Shown here piece after piece: positions 35,284 through 44,589 of a stretch of 64,000 bases of DNA. The notes under the pieces are model-generated. The model ran no database searches. It was not told the DNA's origin and saw nothing but the letters and a program-made list of their open reading frames with translations. The position numbers were made by a program, and so were the translations under genes. This DNA comes from Pseudoleptotrichia goodfellowii (lineage in GTDB: Bacteria; Fusobacteriota; Fusobacteriia; Fusobacteriales; Leptotrichiaceae): contig NZ_AP019822.1 in assembly GCF_007990505.1 (NCBI RefSeq), positions 62,001-126,000 on the forward strand. Reading direction: 5' to 3'. Within the stretch, counting starts at the first letter, position 1. Each line of letters starts with the position of its first letter.

Positions 35284-35853
35284 ATGAGGAAAAAGGGAGC
35301 AGTTTTTTTACTGTTAATGCTGTCTGCAGTAACAGGATACGGGGCAACGGTAAAAAAAACGGTCGTAAAAGTTTTGCCTAAAGTAGAAATAGAGGGAAAA
35401 TTTAACGAAGAAAAGGCCATTCTGAATTATTTGAAAAAAGAAGGATACACACAAAAATCCAACATGAGAAAAACTACCGATAAAACAATGGAAGAAGAAG
35501 TAAAAGAAATAGAAGCCGAAAAAAACGGGGTAACTTATACGCTTTATCTAAAGGCGGATGAAGCAAGCGGAATAGTTGTAACTGTTGATTCTTCTGTAAG
35601 GGAATATTATGATATTTTAGAGAGTGTAAGAAAAGAACATAACAGAGTATTAAGTATTGAAGCGGCAACTTATGCCAGAGGAATAGATATAAATCTCTAT
35701 CCGAGAGAACATATATCACCTGATGAAATAAGAACAATAGGAACAAAAATTGCAAATAAAATAAGGTCGGTAAATCCTTCACCGGGGAAATTGACATTGA
35801 TAATTTATGATGTCTATGATCACAGCAGAATTTTATATAAAGACAATTTTTAA
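35284..35853 (+). CDS. Hypothetical secreted protein
   Basis: 189 residues with a clear signal peptide (MRKKGAVFLLLMLSAVTGYGA, cleavage about 21-22), hence periplasmic or exported. The mature part is charged, lacks cysteines and alternates strands and helices; no family is recognised. The start follows GAGGAGA. It lies between a MazG-like gene and an MliC-type lipoprotein gene, so it may belong to a small envelope-related set. There is a 154-base gap to the next gene. Confidence 0.78.
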   Translation: MRKKGAVFLLLMLSAVTGYGATVKKTVVKVLPKVEIEGKFNEEKAILNYLKKEGYTQKSNMRKTTDKTMEEEVKEIEAEKNGVTYTLYLKADEASGIVVTVDSSVREYYDILESVRKEHNRVLSIEAATYARGIDINLYPREHISPDEIRTIGTKIANKIRSVNPSPGKLTLIIYDVYDHSRILYKDNF

Positions 35854-36007
35854 GAAGAAATTTAATAATATTTTTTAATTTCTCTTCAAACTAAATTTTT
35901 TATAAGAGAAGTTTATAAAATATATATGAAAATACAAAAATAGAAAAAAGAAAAAAAAGATATAAATTATCTGTTGAAAAAATTTATGAGAAGAGGTGAT
36001 TTTGATT

Positions 36008-36469
36008 ATGAAAATAAACAAAAAAGTTATGGCGGGAATAATCGGAGCTTTATTGGCAGTGAGCTGTGCTTCAGGAGGAAGCAATAAAACAGCGGCAACT
36101 ATGGATAAAGAAAGTTCTGTACCTGTAACTGTGAGTGAAAGTACTGTATCTTCTGATATGACTGCGAATAAAAGTACAGACACAAACATGATGCAAAATG
36201 ATACAATGACTTCGGAAACACAGACAACAGCTGACAGTAATAAAAAAACTTTTACTTGCGGGAAAGAAACTGTAATGGTGGAATATAATTCGGCTACTGA
36301 TTCAGTGAGTTTAACTAACAGCAAAGGAACTTACGAATTGAAAAGAGCCAAAGCTGCAAGCGGTGAGCTTTATAAAGATGCTAAAGGGCTTTCTATCCAC
36401 ATGAAAGGAGATGAAGCTGTTTATAAAACATCTGCCAAAGCAAAAGACGTAAGTTGTAAAGCGGAATAA
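36008..36469 (+). CDS. mliC: MliC-family lipoprotein (lysozyme inhibitor-like)
   Basis: 153 residues. A lipoprotein signal peptide ends at LLAVSC, with the lipidated cysteine at C20. A Ser/Thr-rich spacer (about 21-80) follows. The C-terminal MliC/PliC domain (about 82-153, FTCGKETVMVEYN ... ISHMKGDEAVYK-type region ... VSCKAE) has the two cysteines that form the conserved disulphide. It should sit on the outer membrane and inhibit C-type lysozyme, protecting the wall in a host. The start is ATG 36008 behind AGAGGTGAT; the in-frame GTG at 35996 overlaps that site. It is convergent with cysE. Confidence 0.85.
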   Translation: MKINKKVMAGIIGALLAVSCASGGSNKTAATMDKESSVPVTVSESTVSSDMTANKSTDTNMMQNDTMTSETQTTADSNKKTFTCGKETVMVEYNSATDSVSLTNSKGTYELKRAKAASGELYKDAKGLSIHMKGDEAVYKTSAKAKDVSCKAE

Positions 36470-36487
36470 TAATATAAATAAAAAATA

Positions 36488-36600
36488 CGGAGTTATCTTA
36501 AAATCCAAAGGCAGAGAAAATAATTATTTTTTGCCTTTCCTGTAGATGATACAGGATTTAGAAAAATATTTTTTGTTTTAAGATAATTCCGATTTTTTAT
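36488..36600. terminator. Cloverleaf-like structured terminator between mliC and cysE
   Basis: Outer stem CGGAGTTATCTTAAAA (36488-36503) with TTTTAAGATAATTCCG (36576-36591), followed by a T-run. Two inner hairpins: AAAGGCA/TGCCTTT (36507-36513, 36532-36538) and TCCTGTA/TACAGGA (36538-36544, 36550-36556). Confidence 0.6.
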
Positions 36601-36627
36601 TGTTTTAAATATGCCACATAAAATAAT

Positions 36628-37152
36628 CTACAGAGTCCTTTTTTTAACTCGGGCAGGCATTCCCACAGCAACGGCGTTATCGGGAATGTCTTTTAACACG
36701 ACTGAATTTGCTCCTATTTTTACATTTTCTCCGATAGTGATATTCCCGAGGATTTTTGCTCCTGTTCCTACAATGACATTATTTTTCAATGTGGGATGCC
36801 TTTTTGTCTTTGAGGAATTTACTCCGCCCAGAGTAACACCGTGAAAAATAACACAGTCATTTCCTATAATTGCAGTTTCTCCTATGACTATTCCCATACC
36901 GTGATCGAAAAAAATTCTTTCTCCCAAAGTTGCTCCCGAATGTATTTCAATACCCGTGAAAAATCGTGAAGACTGGGAAATAAACCTTGCTAAAAAAAAC
37001 AGCTTTTTTCTGTATAAAAAATTACTTATTCTATGATTTATAACTGCGTAAAAAGAAGGATAAAGCAGTACTTCAATTTTACTTTTCACAGCAGGATCTT
37101 TTTCCTTTATATTATTAATTTCGCTTTTCAGCCATTTAAATATTTTACTCAT
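36628..37152 (-). CDS. cysE: Serine O-acetyltransferase
   Basis: 174 residues, the short CysE type. It acetylates serine with acetyl-CoA, the first step of cysteine synthesis. A left-handed beta-helix of hexapeptide repeats is visible: [26 protein letters not shown]..., ending VGMPARVKK, with the catalytic-type DHG and HGVTLGG. It lacks the long N-terminal helical domain of the E. coli enzyme. The start is ATG 37152, with GGAG 12 bases upstream; the in-frame TTG at 37170 overlaps that site. It lies 28 bases after cysK in one operon. Confidence 0.94.
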   Translation of the reverse strand: MSKIFKWLKSEINNIKEKDPAVKSKIEVLLYPSFYAVINHRISNFLYRKKLFFLARFISQSSRFFTGIEIHSGATLGERIFFDHGMGIVIGETAIIGNDCVIFHGVTLGGVNSSKTKRHPTLKNNVIVGTGAKILGNITIGENVKIGANSVVLKDIPDNAVAVGMPARVKKRTL

Positions 37153-37180
37153 TCTGATGTATTTCTCCAATTAATTGTTA

Positions 37181-38092
37181 CTATTTATAAAGTGCTACCG
37201 AAAGATATTTTTCTCCTCCGTCAGGGGCAACAGCAAGAACTTTTTTATCTTTTCCGAGTTGTTTTGCCACTTTATATGCTGCCGCTATAGCCGCTCCCGA
37301 AGAGATTCCAAGGAAAAGTCCGTCTTCTCTGGAAGCTCTCAATCCGTATTCCAATACCTCTTCGTCTGTAACCTGAATTATCTCGTCAACAACACTTCCG
37401 TCATAGTTTTTAGGAATAAATCCAGCTCCGATTCCCTGAATAACGTGTTTTCCCGGCTCTCCTCCAAAAATTACAGGAGATTTTACAGGCTCGACACCGA
37501 ATATTTTTGTGTTGGGTCTTTCTTCTTTCAGTTTTTTTGCTACTCCGACCAAAGTTCCTGCAGTACCTATTCCTGCGACGAAAGCATCTAACACAGGAAA
37601 GTCCGCTAAAATCTCATTTGCAGTAGTATCATAGTGTTTTTGAGGATTTGCAGGATTTTCAAACTGTTGCGGTAGGAAATATCCCGGATTTTCTGCGACT
37701 ATTCTTTCAGCTTCAGCGATAGAGCCTTTCATTCCTTTAGCCCCGTCAGTCAGAATAAGTTCCGCTCCGAGTGCTTTGATAATGTCTCTTCTTTCCACAC
37801 TTGCAGTATCAGGCATTATAATAATGACTTTGTATCCTTTGAGTTTTCCTATCAGTGCAAGAGGAATCCCCGTGTTTCCCGAAGTAGGCTCTACAATGGT
37901 TCCGCCTTTTTGCAATTTACCGTCTTTTTCAGCCGCTTCTATTATCCCCAATGCAGCACGGTCTTTTACACTCCCTCCGAGATTGTATTTTTCAAGTTTG
38001 ATGTACACATCTGCAATATTTTCTTCTTTCTCAAGATTGAGTTTTACTACAGGTGTATTTCCGATAAGCTCCAAAATGTTTTCATAAATCAT
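37181..38092 (-). CDS. cysK: Cysteine synthase (O-acetylserine sulfhydrylase)
   Basis: PLP enzyme (303 residues) making cysteine from O-acetylserine and sulphide. The PLP lysine is K43 in NLGGSVKDR; PTSGNTGIPLAL is the substrate loop, GIGTAGTLVGVAKKL binds the PLP phosphate and ISSGAA closes the site. It pairs with cysE downstream to complete the two-step pathway. A ribosome site (GGAGG read on the minus strand) is directly upstream. Confidence 0.96.
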   Translation of the reverse strand: MIYENILELIGNTPVVKLNLEKEENIADVYIKLEKYNLGGSVKDRAALGIIEAAEKDGKLQKGGTIVEPTSGNTGIPLALIGKLKGYKVIIIMPDTASVERRDIIKALGAELILTDGAKGMKGSIAEAERIVAENPGYFLPQQFENPANPQKHYDTTANEILADFPVLDAFVAGIGTAGTLVGVAKKLKEERPNTKIFGVEPVKSPVIFGGEPGKHVIQGIGAGFIPKNYDGSVVDEIIQVTDEEVLEYGLRASREDGLFLGISSGAAIAAAYKVAKQLGKDKKVLAVAPDGGEKYLSVALYK

Positions 38093-38220
38093 TTGACTTC
38101 CTCCTTGTAAAATAAAATTTTATGTTAATCTGTTACAATTATTTGTATGAAAAATTGTATCATTAAAAATTTTAAAATACAAGTGTAATAAATATTCAAA
38201 ATATAGATAAGGAGTATATG

Positions 38221-38604
38221 TCAGAGTAATTCTTTCTTCTTTAATTTTAATGCTTCTTTTTTATCAAGCAGCATAACATTTTCGCCTCTTTCACGTCTTA
38301 ATTTAATATTTTCTCTGCCCCAATAGCACATAGCATAGAGAATTTCCGAAAAAGTATTTCCGTATTCTGTCAGATAATATTCCACTTTTGGCGGCATTTC
38401 ATCATAAGTACGTCTTTCTATAATGCCGTCTTTTTCCAGTTCCCGAAGCTGCTCAATGAGAACTTTCTGAGAAATACCGGGAATCAGTCGCTGTAATTCT
38501 CCCGTTCTTTTAGTTCCGAGCATAAGCATATAGACAATAAGAGCTTTCCATTTTCCGCCGAATATTTCAATAGTTGCTTCAATGCCTAAAATATACTGTT
38601 TCAT
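38221..38604 (-). CDS. HxlR-family transcriptional regulator
   Basis: 127 residues, single winged-helix domain of the HxlR/YodB type: IEIFGGKWKALIVYMLMLGTKRTGELQRLIPGISQKVLIEQLRELEKDGII, with the conserved GGKW and ISQKVL motifs (quoted here by key residues). One cysteine (in MCYWG) lies near the C terminus; some HxlR members sense electrophiles by cysteine oxidation. It is divergent from the quinone-reductase-like gene at 38773, with a palindromic site between them, so it probably represses that gene and itself in response to redox or electrophile stress (inference). Confidence 0.9.
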   Translation of the reverse strand: MKQYILGIEATIEIFGGKWKALIVYMLMLGTKRTGELQRLIPGISQKVLIEQLRELEKDGIIERRTYDEMPPKVEYYLTEYGNTFSEILYAMCYWGRENIKLRRERGENVMLLDKKEALKLKKKELL

Positions 38605-38668
38605 AGTTTATCTCCTGTAATAATTGAATTTATAAACATTATTACATATATTATTTATTAAGTCCAGT

Positions 38669-38697
38669 AGTTACCTTGAGGTAAGTATATGGTAACT
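38669..38697. promoter_or_regulatory. Palindromic operator, probably for the HxlR regulator
   Basis: TTACCTTGAGGTAA (38671-38684) is a 14-bp palindrome, and a third half-site GGTAACT (38691-38697) pairs with AGTTACC (38669-38675). It lies in the divergent promoter region. Confidence 0.65.
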
Positions 38698-38772
38698 TTA
38701 TTGTGTGTATTTACAAAGAAAAATTTTAAGTTTATAATGATTTATAAAAATTTTGAAGAAAGGAAAATGATT

Positions 38773-39321
38773 ATGAAAACATTGGTAATTTTAGTACATC
38801 CGGATATGGAAAACTCCAAAGCAAACAAAAGATGGAAAGAGGAGCTTTTAAAATATCCCGATGAAATAGAAATTCATGAGCTGTATAAAGAATATCCCGA
38901 TTGGAATATAAATGTGAAAAAAGAGCAGGAGCTGATTGAAAAATATGATCATATTATTTTTCAGTTTCCTTTGTACTGGTTCAGTTGTCCTCCGTTATTA
39001 AAAAAATGGTTTGATGATGTTTTTGAATATAACTGGGCATACGGTCCTGAAGGAAATAAACTGAAAGGCAAGAAAATGGGGTTAGCCGTAACTACAGGAG
39101 GAAGAAAAGAATATTATACTCACGGAGGAGAAAATAAATTTACTCTTGATGAGTTGTTTATACCTTTCGAGGCTGCGATAAATTATGCAAAAGCTGAATA
39201 TTTGCCATGTTTCAGTGTTTTTGCAGTATCTCCTAACGTGAAAGGTCCTACTGAAGAAGAAATAGAGAAAAACGTAAAAGAATATATTGCACATATTCAA
39301 AAAACAGGAAATCGGAAATAA
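38773..39321 (+). CDS. NAD(P)H-dependent flavin oxidoreductase (YwrO/KefF-type quinone reductase)
   Basis: 182 residues, flavodoxin-like fold. The N terminus MKTLVILVHPDMENSKANKRW is the FMN phosphate loop. FQFPLYWFSCPPLLKKWFDDVF and LKGKKMGLAVTTGG are typical of the Flavodoxin_2/MdaB/YwrO group. It reduces quinones or electrophiles by two-electron transfer. The start is ATG 38773 behind AAAGGA; the long upstream in-frame extension from 38689 runs over the operator and promoter region and is rejected. It is adjacent to and probably controlled by the HxlR regulator. A YciI gene follows 12 bases later. Confidence 0.9.
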   Translation: MKTLVILVHPDMENSKANKRWKEELLKYPDEIEIHELYKEYPDWNINVKKEQELIEKYDHIIFQFPLYWFSCPPLLKKWFDDVFEYNWAYGPEGNKLKGKKMGLAVTTGGRKEYYTHGGENKFTLDELFIPFEAAINYAKAEYLPCFSVFAVSPNVKGPTEEEIEKNVKEYIAHIQKTGNRK

Positions 39322-39333
39322 AAGGAGATAGAT

Positions 39334-39630
39334 ATGTTTATAGCAAATTTAAAATATAAAAAGTCTTTGGAAGAAGTAAATAAAGTATTGGAAAGTCATC
39401 TTGAATATCTGGATAAATACTATAAAAAAGGAAAATTTATCTGTTCGGGACGTAGGTTTTTTCCCGAGATGGGAGGAATAATATTATTCAACTCCGACAA
39501 TCTTGAAGAAGCAAAGAAAATTATGTATGAAGATCCTTTTTATACAGAAGAAATAGCAGACTATGAAATAATAGAATTTGAAGCAAAAATATATGATGAA
39601 AAGTTTTCTGATTTTTTGATTTCAAAATAA
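39334..39630 (+). CDS. YciI-like protein
   Basis: 98 residues, dimeric ferredoxin-like alpha+beta fold. MFIANLKYKKSLEEVNKVLESHLEYLDKYYKKGKFICSGRR matches the YciI pattern, with a conserved histidine (in ESHLEYL) and the GG in EMGGIILF. YciI proteins may be small hydrolases or dehalogenases; the function is unproven. It sits 12 bases after the oxidoreductase in one operon and so probably shares HxlR control. A strong terminator follows. Confidence 0.87.
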   Translation: MFIANLKYKKSLEEVNKVLESHLEYLDKYYKKGKFICSGRRFFPEMGGIILFNSDNLEEAKKIMYEDPFYTEEIADYEIIEFEAKIYDEKFSDFLISK

Positions 39631-39631
39631 A

Positions 39632-39686
39632 AAGGACTGTATCAGGGACTATTTCAAAAAAATTACTTTTTGAGACAGTCCCTTTT
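39632..39686. terminator. Two-way terminator between YciI and M20 genes
   Basis: AGGGACT (39644-39650) with TTTCAAAAA continues into a stem with TTTTTGAGACAGTCCCT (ending 39683), then TTTT. On the minus strand the stem is followed by a T-rich stretch as well. Confidence 0.8.
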
Positions 39687-39711
39687 ACTGTCCTTATATA
39701 TCCAAATATTC

Positions 39712-40884
39712 TTATTTCAAAAATTCCGAAACGTATTCAGTCATAACTGCTATTCCTCTGTCAAGGTAATCTTCGTCTATGGCAAATCTCGGATTGTGAT
39801 GAGGCCAGACTTTACCGTCAATTTCAAGAGGATTATGAAGGAAGAAAAAAGTACCCGGTATTTTTTTCAGATACCACGCAAAGTCTTCTCCTCCCATTAC
39901 AGGGGCTTTCATTTCTTTTACAGTCCCGGGATACAGTTTTTTCGCAACTTCCATAACTTTTATTGTTACATTTTCGTCATTGATTAGTGGCGGAGGCTGA
40001 TAAAAAAACTCGTATTCCGTTTCACATCTGAAAGCAGCTGCAATATTTGAAGCTATTTCGCCGATTCTTTTGTGGAGATATTCTCTTGTTTCATTGTTAA
40101 CGGCTCTTGCTGTTCCTGTAAGTTCTACAGTTTCAGGAATAATGTTAAAGGCACTTCCTCCGTGAATAGTACCTATTGTTACAACGGCAGGCTCGACGGG
40201 ATTGATTTCTCTACCGAGTATTTCCTGAATCCCTGCAACTATATGGCTTGCGGTAACTACAGGATCTTTGGATAAATTCGGATAAGCACCGTGAGATCCC
40301 TGTCCTTTGACTTTAATAATGAACTTGTCCATAGATGCCATCATCGGTCCCTTTTTAAATACCAGATTGCCTTTTGCACCTTCGGGATAAATGTTCCCTA
40401 CGTGAAGACCTATAATTTCATCGACATTGTCCAAAACACCTTTTTCAATAATTCCTATGGCTCCTGTACCGATTTCTTCGGCAGGCTGGAATATGAACTT
40501 TACTGATCCGTTCAGTTCGTTTTCTCTTTCTTTTAATAATTTACATACACCCAGTAATCCCGCAGTATGAGCATCATGACCGCAAGCGTGCATATTATCG
40601 TTTTCCGAGCTGAACTCAAGATTTGTAATCTCTTTTACAGGCAGAGCATCCATATCCGCTCTGAGTGCGATACATTTACCGCTTTTTCCCTTATTAATAT
40701 GGGCTATAATCGAACATTTACTTCCGACGTTCGTTTCGTATTCGATTCCCATTTCATCCAGTTTTTCACAAACAAAACGAACTGTATTTTCGAGGTCAAA
40801 ACCTGTTTCGGGATGTCTGTGGAGATATCTTCTCCACTCAACGACATCTTTCATTATATTATTTACCGAATTTTTAGTTTCCAT
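39712..40884 (-). CDS. M20 family amidohydrolase (N-acyl-amino-acid / hippurate hydrolase type)
   Basis: 390 residues. Metal-binding motifs are MRADMDALP, HACGHDAHTAGLLG, FQPAEEIGTGA and MGGEDFAWYL; a lid domain (about 180-290) contains QGSHGAYPN. These enzymes deacylate N-acyl amino acids or related peptides in the cytoplasm. It starts 14 bases after the M3 peptidase stop, so the two are co-transcribed and probably work on imported peptide products. Confidence 0.93.
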   Translation of the reverse strand: METKNSVNNIMKDVVEWRRYLHRHPETGFDLENTVRFVCEKLDEMGIEYETNVGSKCSIIAHINKGKSGKCIALRADMDALPVKEITNLEFSSENDNMHACGHDAHTAGLLGVCKLLKERENELNGSVKFIFQPAEEIGTGAIGIIEKGVLDNVDEIIGLHVGNIYPEGAKGNLVFKKGPMMASMDKFIIKVKGQGSHGAYPNLSKDPVVTASHIVAGIQEILGREINPVEPAVVTIGTIHGGSAFNIIPETVELTGTARAVNNETREYLHKRIGEIASNIAAAFRCETEYEFFYQPPPLINDENVTIKVMEVAKKLYPGTVKEMKAPVMGGEDFAWYLKKIPGTFFFLHNPLEIDGKVWPHHNPRFAIDEDYLDRGIAVMTEYVSEFLK

Positions 40885-40898
40885 TTTTATCTCCTTAA

Positions 40899-42593
40899 TT
40901 ACATTTCCGTATCATTAAAACCATTTAAAATTTCCCTGATTTTAGGAATAACCGAAGATAAAGTTCCTTCAGTGAAAGGATTTTTCAAGTTTGCAGCTTT
41001 CATTAATTCAAAGAAAGGTTTGCTTCCTCCGAGTCTACATAGTGCCAAGTATTCTTTCCAAGCGTTTTCTCTGTCTTCTACTGATTTTATCAAAAATTGG
41101 AAAGCACATACCTGAGCAAGAGTATAGTCTATGTAATAGAAAGGACTCGCAAAAATATGTCCTTGTCTGAACCAGAAAATACCTTCTTTCAGCTCGTCGA
41201 TTTCTCCGTAATCTCTTGTAGGCAAGTATTTTTTCTCGATTTCAATCCATTGATTTCTTCTTTGTTCAGGAGTAGCTTCAGGATTTTCATATACCCAATG
41301 TTGAAATTCGTCTACTGTAACTCCGTAAGGAATGAATAAAAGCGATTCGGAAAGATGAATGAATTTGTATTTATCCGTATCATTTTCAAAGAACAGTTTC
41401 ATCCAAGGCCATGTTAAAAACTCCATACTCATAGAGTGAATTTCACAAGCCTCGTAAGACGGCCATAAATATTCAGGTACTTCGTATTTTCTGCTTTCAT
41501 AAACCTGAAAAGCGTGCCCTGCTTCGTGAGTAAGGACGTCCACGTCATGGGCTGTTCCGTTAAAGTTTGCAAATATAAACGGAGATTTATAATCAGGAAT
41601 ATATGTGCAGTATCCTCCGCTCATTTTTCCTTTTTTGGAAAGCAGATCCAGAAGATTGTTTTCAGTCATAAAAGTGAAAAATTCGTCTGTTTCTTTGGAA
41701 AGTTCATGATACATTGTTTTTCCATGATTTAAAATCCATTCAGGCTCACCGTGAGGATCTGCATTTCCCGAGTTGAATTTTATAGGTTCGTCATAAAATG
41801 TTAATTTATCAAGACCGAGTCTTTTTGCCTGTCTTTTTCTCAATTCCGAATGAACGGGAACGATATTTTCAAGAACCTGTTTTCTGTATCCTGCTACGTC
41901 GGCAGCATTGTATTCAAGTCTCGACATTAAAGCATATGCCAGTTCAATGTAGTTTTTAAAGCCTAATTTGTGAGCAATTCCGTTTCTCACTTTTACCAGT
42001 TTATCGTAAATATCGTCAAATTCGTTTTTGTTTTCACTGAAAAATTGAGCCACTTTTTTAGCTGCATCTTTTCTTATGTTTCTGTCTTTTGATTGGGCAT
42101 AAGGCACCATTTCCGAAAGATTTTTTTCTCCTCCGTCAAATTCAATTTTTGCACTTGCTATTAATTTTTGATATTTGCTGACAAGTTTGTTTTCTTCCTG
42201 CAAATCAGGAATAACTTTTTCGTCAAATGTTTTCAGTGAACATTCAGCCAAGTCAAACAGGAATTTCCCGTATTTTTCTTCCAATTCTTTTCTGAATTTT
42301 GAAGTAGTCAAAGCTTTGTAAAAATCCATTACGAAACTTTGTAAAACAGGACCGTTTTCATCGTAATAGTCATTTTCTTTGTCATAAAATTCATCTACAG
42401 TGTCTATGCTGTGACGAACTGAAACAAGAGTAGACATAGTTTCCACGTGATTTCTGAGTTTGATGATTTCGTCCATGTATTTACACTGTTCTTCAACATT
42501 TGAAGCATTTGTAAACTTTCCGATCAAACTTCCGAACTGTTCTTTTGTAGTGTCAATATTGACACGCTCATATTTGTAATCATTAAAATTCAT
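40899..42593 (-). CDS. pepF: Oligoendopeptidase F, M3 family
   Basis: Zinc metallopeptidase (564 residues), cutting medium-length peptides in the cytoplasm. The zinc motif is HEAGH at 356-360 in VLTHEAGHAFQVYES, with the downstream glutamate in EACEIHSMSMEFL. The start is ATG 42593, giving MNFNDYKYERVN, as usual for the family. The 26-codon upstream extension begins with TTGACA, which looks like a -35 box. No clear ribosome site precedes the ATG; a TAAGGG/CCCTTA hairpin lies about 40 bases upstream. Confidence 0.93.
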   Translation of the reverse strand: MNFNDYKYERVNIDTTKEQFGSLIGKFTNASNVEEQCKYMDEIIKLRNHVETMSTLVSVRHSIDTVDEFYDKENDYYDENGPVLQSFVMDFYKALTTSKFRKELEEKYGKFLFDLAECSLKTFDEKVIPDLQEENKLVSKYQKLIASAKIEFDGGEKNLSEMVPYAQSKDRNIRKDAAKKVAQFFSENKNEFDDIYDKLVKVRNGIAHKLGFKNYIELAYALMSRLEYNAADVAGYRKQVLENIVPVHSELRKRQAKRLGLDKLTFYDEPIKFNSGNADPHGEPEWILNHGKTMYHELSKETDEFFTFMTENNLLDLLSKKGKMSGGYCTYIPDYKSPFIFANFNGTAHDVDVLTHEAGHAFQVYESRKYEVPEYLWPSYEACEIHSMSMEFLTWPWMKLFFENDTDKYKFIHLSESLLFIPYGVTVDEFQHWVYENPEATPEQRRNQWIEIEKKYLPTRDYGEIDELKEGIFWFRQGHIFASPFYYIDYTLAQVCAFQFLIKSVEDRENAWKEYLALCRLGGSKPFFELMKAANLKNPFTEGTLSSVIPKIREILNGFNDTEM

Positions 42594-42768
42594 AAAATAT
42601 ATACAAAGATGTCTTTTGTAAGGGTGTATCGCCCTTATATTTCCATTATCTGCGACCTTTTTTTGTGTCAACTTCGATAATACGGGAATAAAAAGTATCT
42701 TTGTGTCTCCTTTCTGTCATTATTTAACTTCATTATACATAATTTACAGGGATATTACAATGTGAAAT

Positions 42769-44454
42769 TTATGAGTTTTCTTTTAGTCTGTATATTTTGT
42801 AAAAAAAAGATTTTTTCTCAATAAGCTCATTAAAAGTACCTTTTTCAACGATACAGCCTTCATTCAATACTATAATCTCATCAAAATTTGTAAGAGTTTC
42901 TTCAAATAATCTGTGAGTTACGGAAATCAAAGTAATATTTTTCAAATTCAATAATTCTTTTTCTATCTTTAATGCAGTTTCGTTATCAAGGTTGGAGAGT
43001 ATTTCATCAGCTACAAGTATATCCGTTTCTCTTATTAATGCTCTTGCTATGGAAATCCGCTGCTTTTCTCCGCCTGAAAGATTTACTCCGTTTTCTCCTA
43101 CAAAATCGGGATTATCCATTTCTTTTGTAAATTTTTCCAATCCGACTTTTTTCAGAATATTTTCTACTTTTTCTTTGGGATAATCATTGTATAAAGTAAC
43201 ATTATCGAAAATACTTCCCTTAAATAAAAATACATTTTGACTTATGTAGGAATAAAGGCTTAAGATAGAATCTTCGGATAAATCGTTTATATTTGTATTG
43301 TCAATGGTTATATTTCCTGATGTTGCCTTTGTTTTTCCCGATAAAAGTTTTAAAATCGTCGATTTTCCCGAACCTGAAAGACCCACGATTGCATATTTTT
43401 TGTTTTTTTCAAAAGTGTAGCTGATATTTTTTAAAATTTCTTTATTTTCATAGGAAAAATTTACTGATTTCAGATTTATATTTTCTTTTAAATTTTTACA
43501 TATTTTATTTACATTTATATTTTTTTCAAAACCTGAAGAAAGATTTTCGATTTTTTCCAATATTTTTGATACCGATTTAAAAGAACTCAGTCTGTCCACA
43601 AAAGTATAAACAGGGTTTGTAATATGATTTGTAAGCTGAATGCACACGACCATCGTTCCTAAGGAAATAATCCCTTTTGCAGCGAGATATCCTCCGAGCA
43701 GAAATCCGCCCATAAATGTAAGGCTTCCGAGAAATATGGAAACGGCTCTTACAAAATTATAATGTTTTTCGTAAATAGTTCCTGTTTTTACTATATTATC
43801 CGCATTATTAAAGAATATATTTTTTACAGTTTCAGTTATGTTAAAAGACTTTATAGTATCAAATCCGTTCAAATATTCGGAAATTCTCGCAGTGTATTCA
43901 GATTGGGCATCTGAATATTCCTTTTTGTAGGAACTTAACTTCCTTTCAAAAAATTTAGGCAGGAAAAATGAAATCAGTGTCAATGTTAAAAGAAAAATAC
44001 CTATCTGATAAGATTTTATAAAAACAGTCATTATAGAAAAAATAAATAAAATTACAGATCTTACTACAAGAACAATACTTTGAAAATAGTCTTTTTCTAA
44101 AATTGACATATCATTTGTCAACAAAGAGATTTTGTTCCCCGTTTCCTCTTTAAAAAACTGATTAATACTCATATTCTGAATATCCGAAAAAACTTTGGTT
44201 TTTGTATCTCTTACCATTAAATAGATAAATTTTTTCATATAAACCTGATATAACCAGAATATTATAACAACACCTATTGTAAAAATTAAAGTTTTAATAA
44301 TCAAAAAAGTCATAACGGAAAGATTTCTGGAACTTGCACTGTCTATTATCTGACCGAATAATATTGCCGTATAAATCTCTCCGAATATGTCCAATAATAA
44401 AAATACCGATAAAATAAGAATGTCTTTTATATGTTTTTTCCAAACGGTTTTCAT
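42769..44454 (-). CDS. ABC exporter, fused permease and ATPase
   Basis: 561 residues. A six-helix ABC membrane domain (about 10-290) is followed by the ATPase with Walker A GLSGSGKST (358-366), signature LSGGEKQR (459-466) and Walker B DILVADE (about 478-484). It is a half-transporter, so it should work as a dimer. The substrate is unknown. The membrane domain is closest in layout to lipid/peptide/drug exporters. No partner ABC gene is adjacent; a homodimer or a distant partner is possible. Confidence 0.9.
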   Translation of the reverse strand: MKTVWKKHIKDILILSVFLLLDIFGEIYTAILFGQIIDSASSRNLSVMTFLIIKTLIFTIGVVIIFWLYQVYMKKFIYLMVRDTKTKVFSDIQNMSINQFFKEETGNKISLLTNDMSILEKDYFQSIVLVVRSVILFIFSIMTVFIKSYQIGIFLLTLTLISFFLPKFFERKLSSYKKEYSDAQSEYTARISEYLNGFDTIKSFNITETVKNIFFNNADNIVKTGTIYEKHYNFVRAVSIFLGSLTFMGGFLLGGYLAAKGIISLGTMVVCIQLTNHITNPVYTFVDRLSSFKSVSKILEKIENLSSGFEKNINVNKICKNLKENINLKSVNFSYENKEILKNISYTFEKNKKYAIVGLSGSGKSTILKLLSGKTKATSGNITIDNTNINDLSEDSILSLYSYISQNVFLFKGSIFDNVTLYNDYPKEKVENILKKVGLEKFTKEMDNPDFVGENGVNLSGGEKQRISIARALIRETDILVADEILSNLDNETALKIEKELLNLKNITLISVTHRLFEETLTNFDEIIVLNEGCIVEKGTFNELIEKKSFFYKIYRLKENS

Positions 44455-44589
44455 ATGGATCAGAATCCTTTCGTGTTTAATTCCGAAGCTTTTTCTTCGG
44501 CGAGTTTTATGTTTTTAAAGTTTATTTAATAATACCTCATATTGTTGAAATTATCAAGAGATTATTTCGAATAAAGTGTGCTAAGACAA

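Noticed and set aside
35875-36324. Minus-strand frame of 149 codons opposite mliC
   Set aside because: Shadow of the MliC gene on the plus strand; low-complexity composition and no ribosome site.
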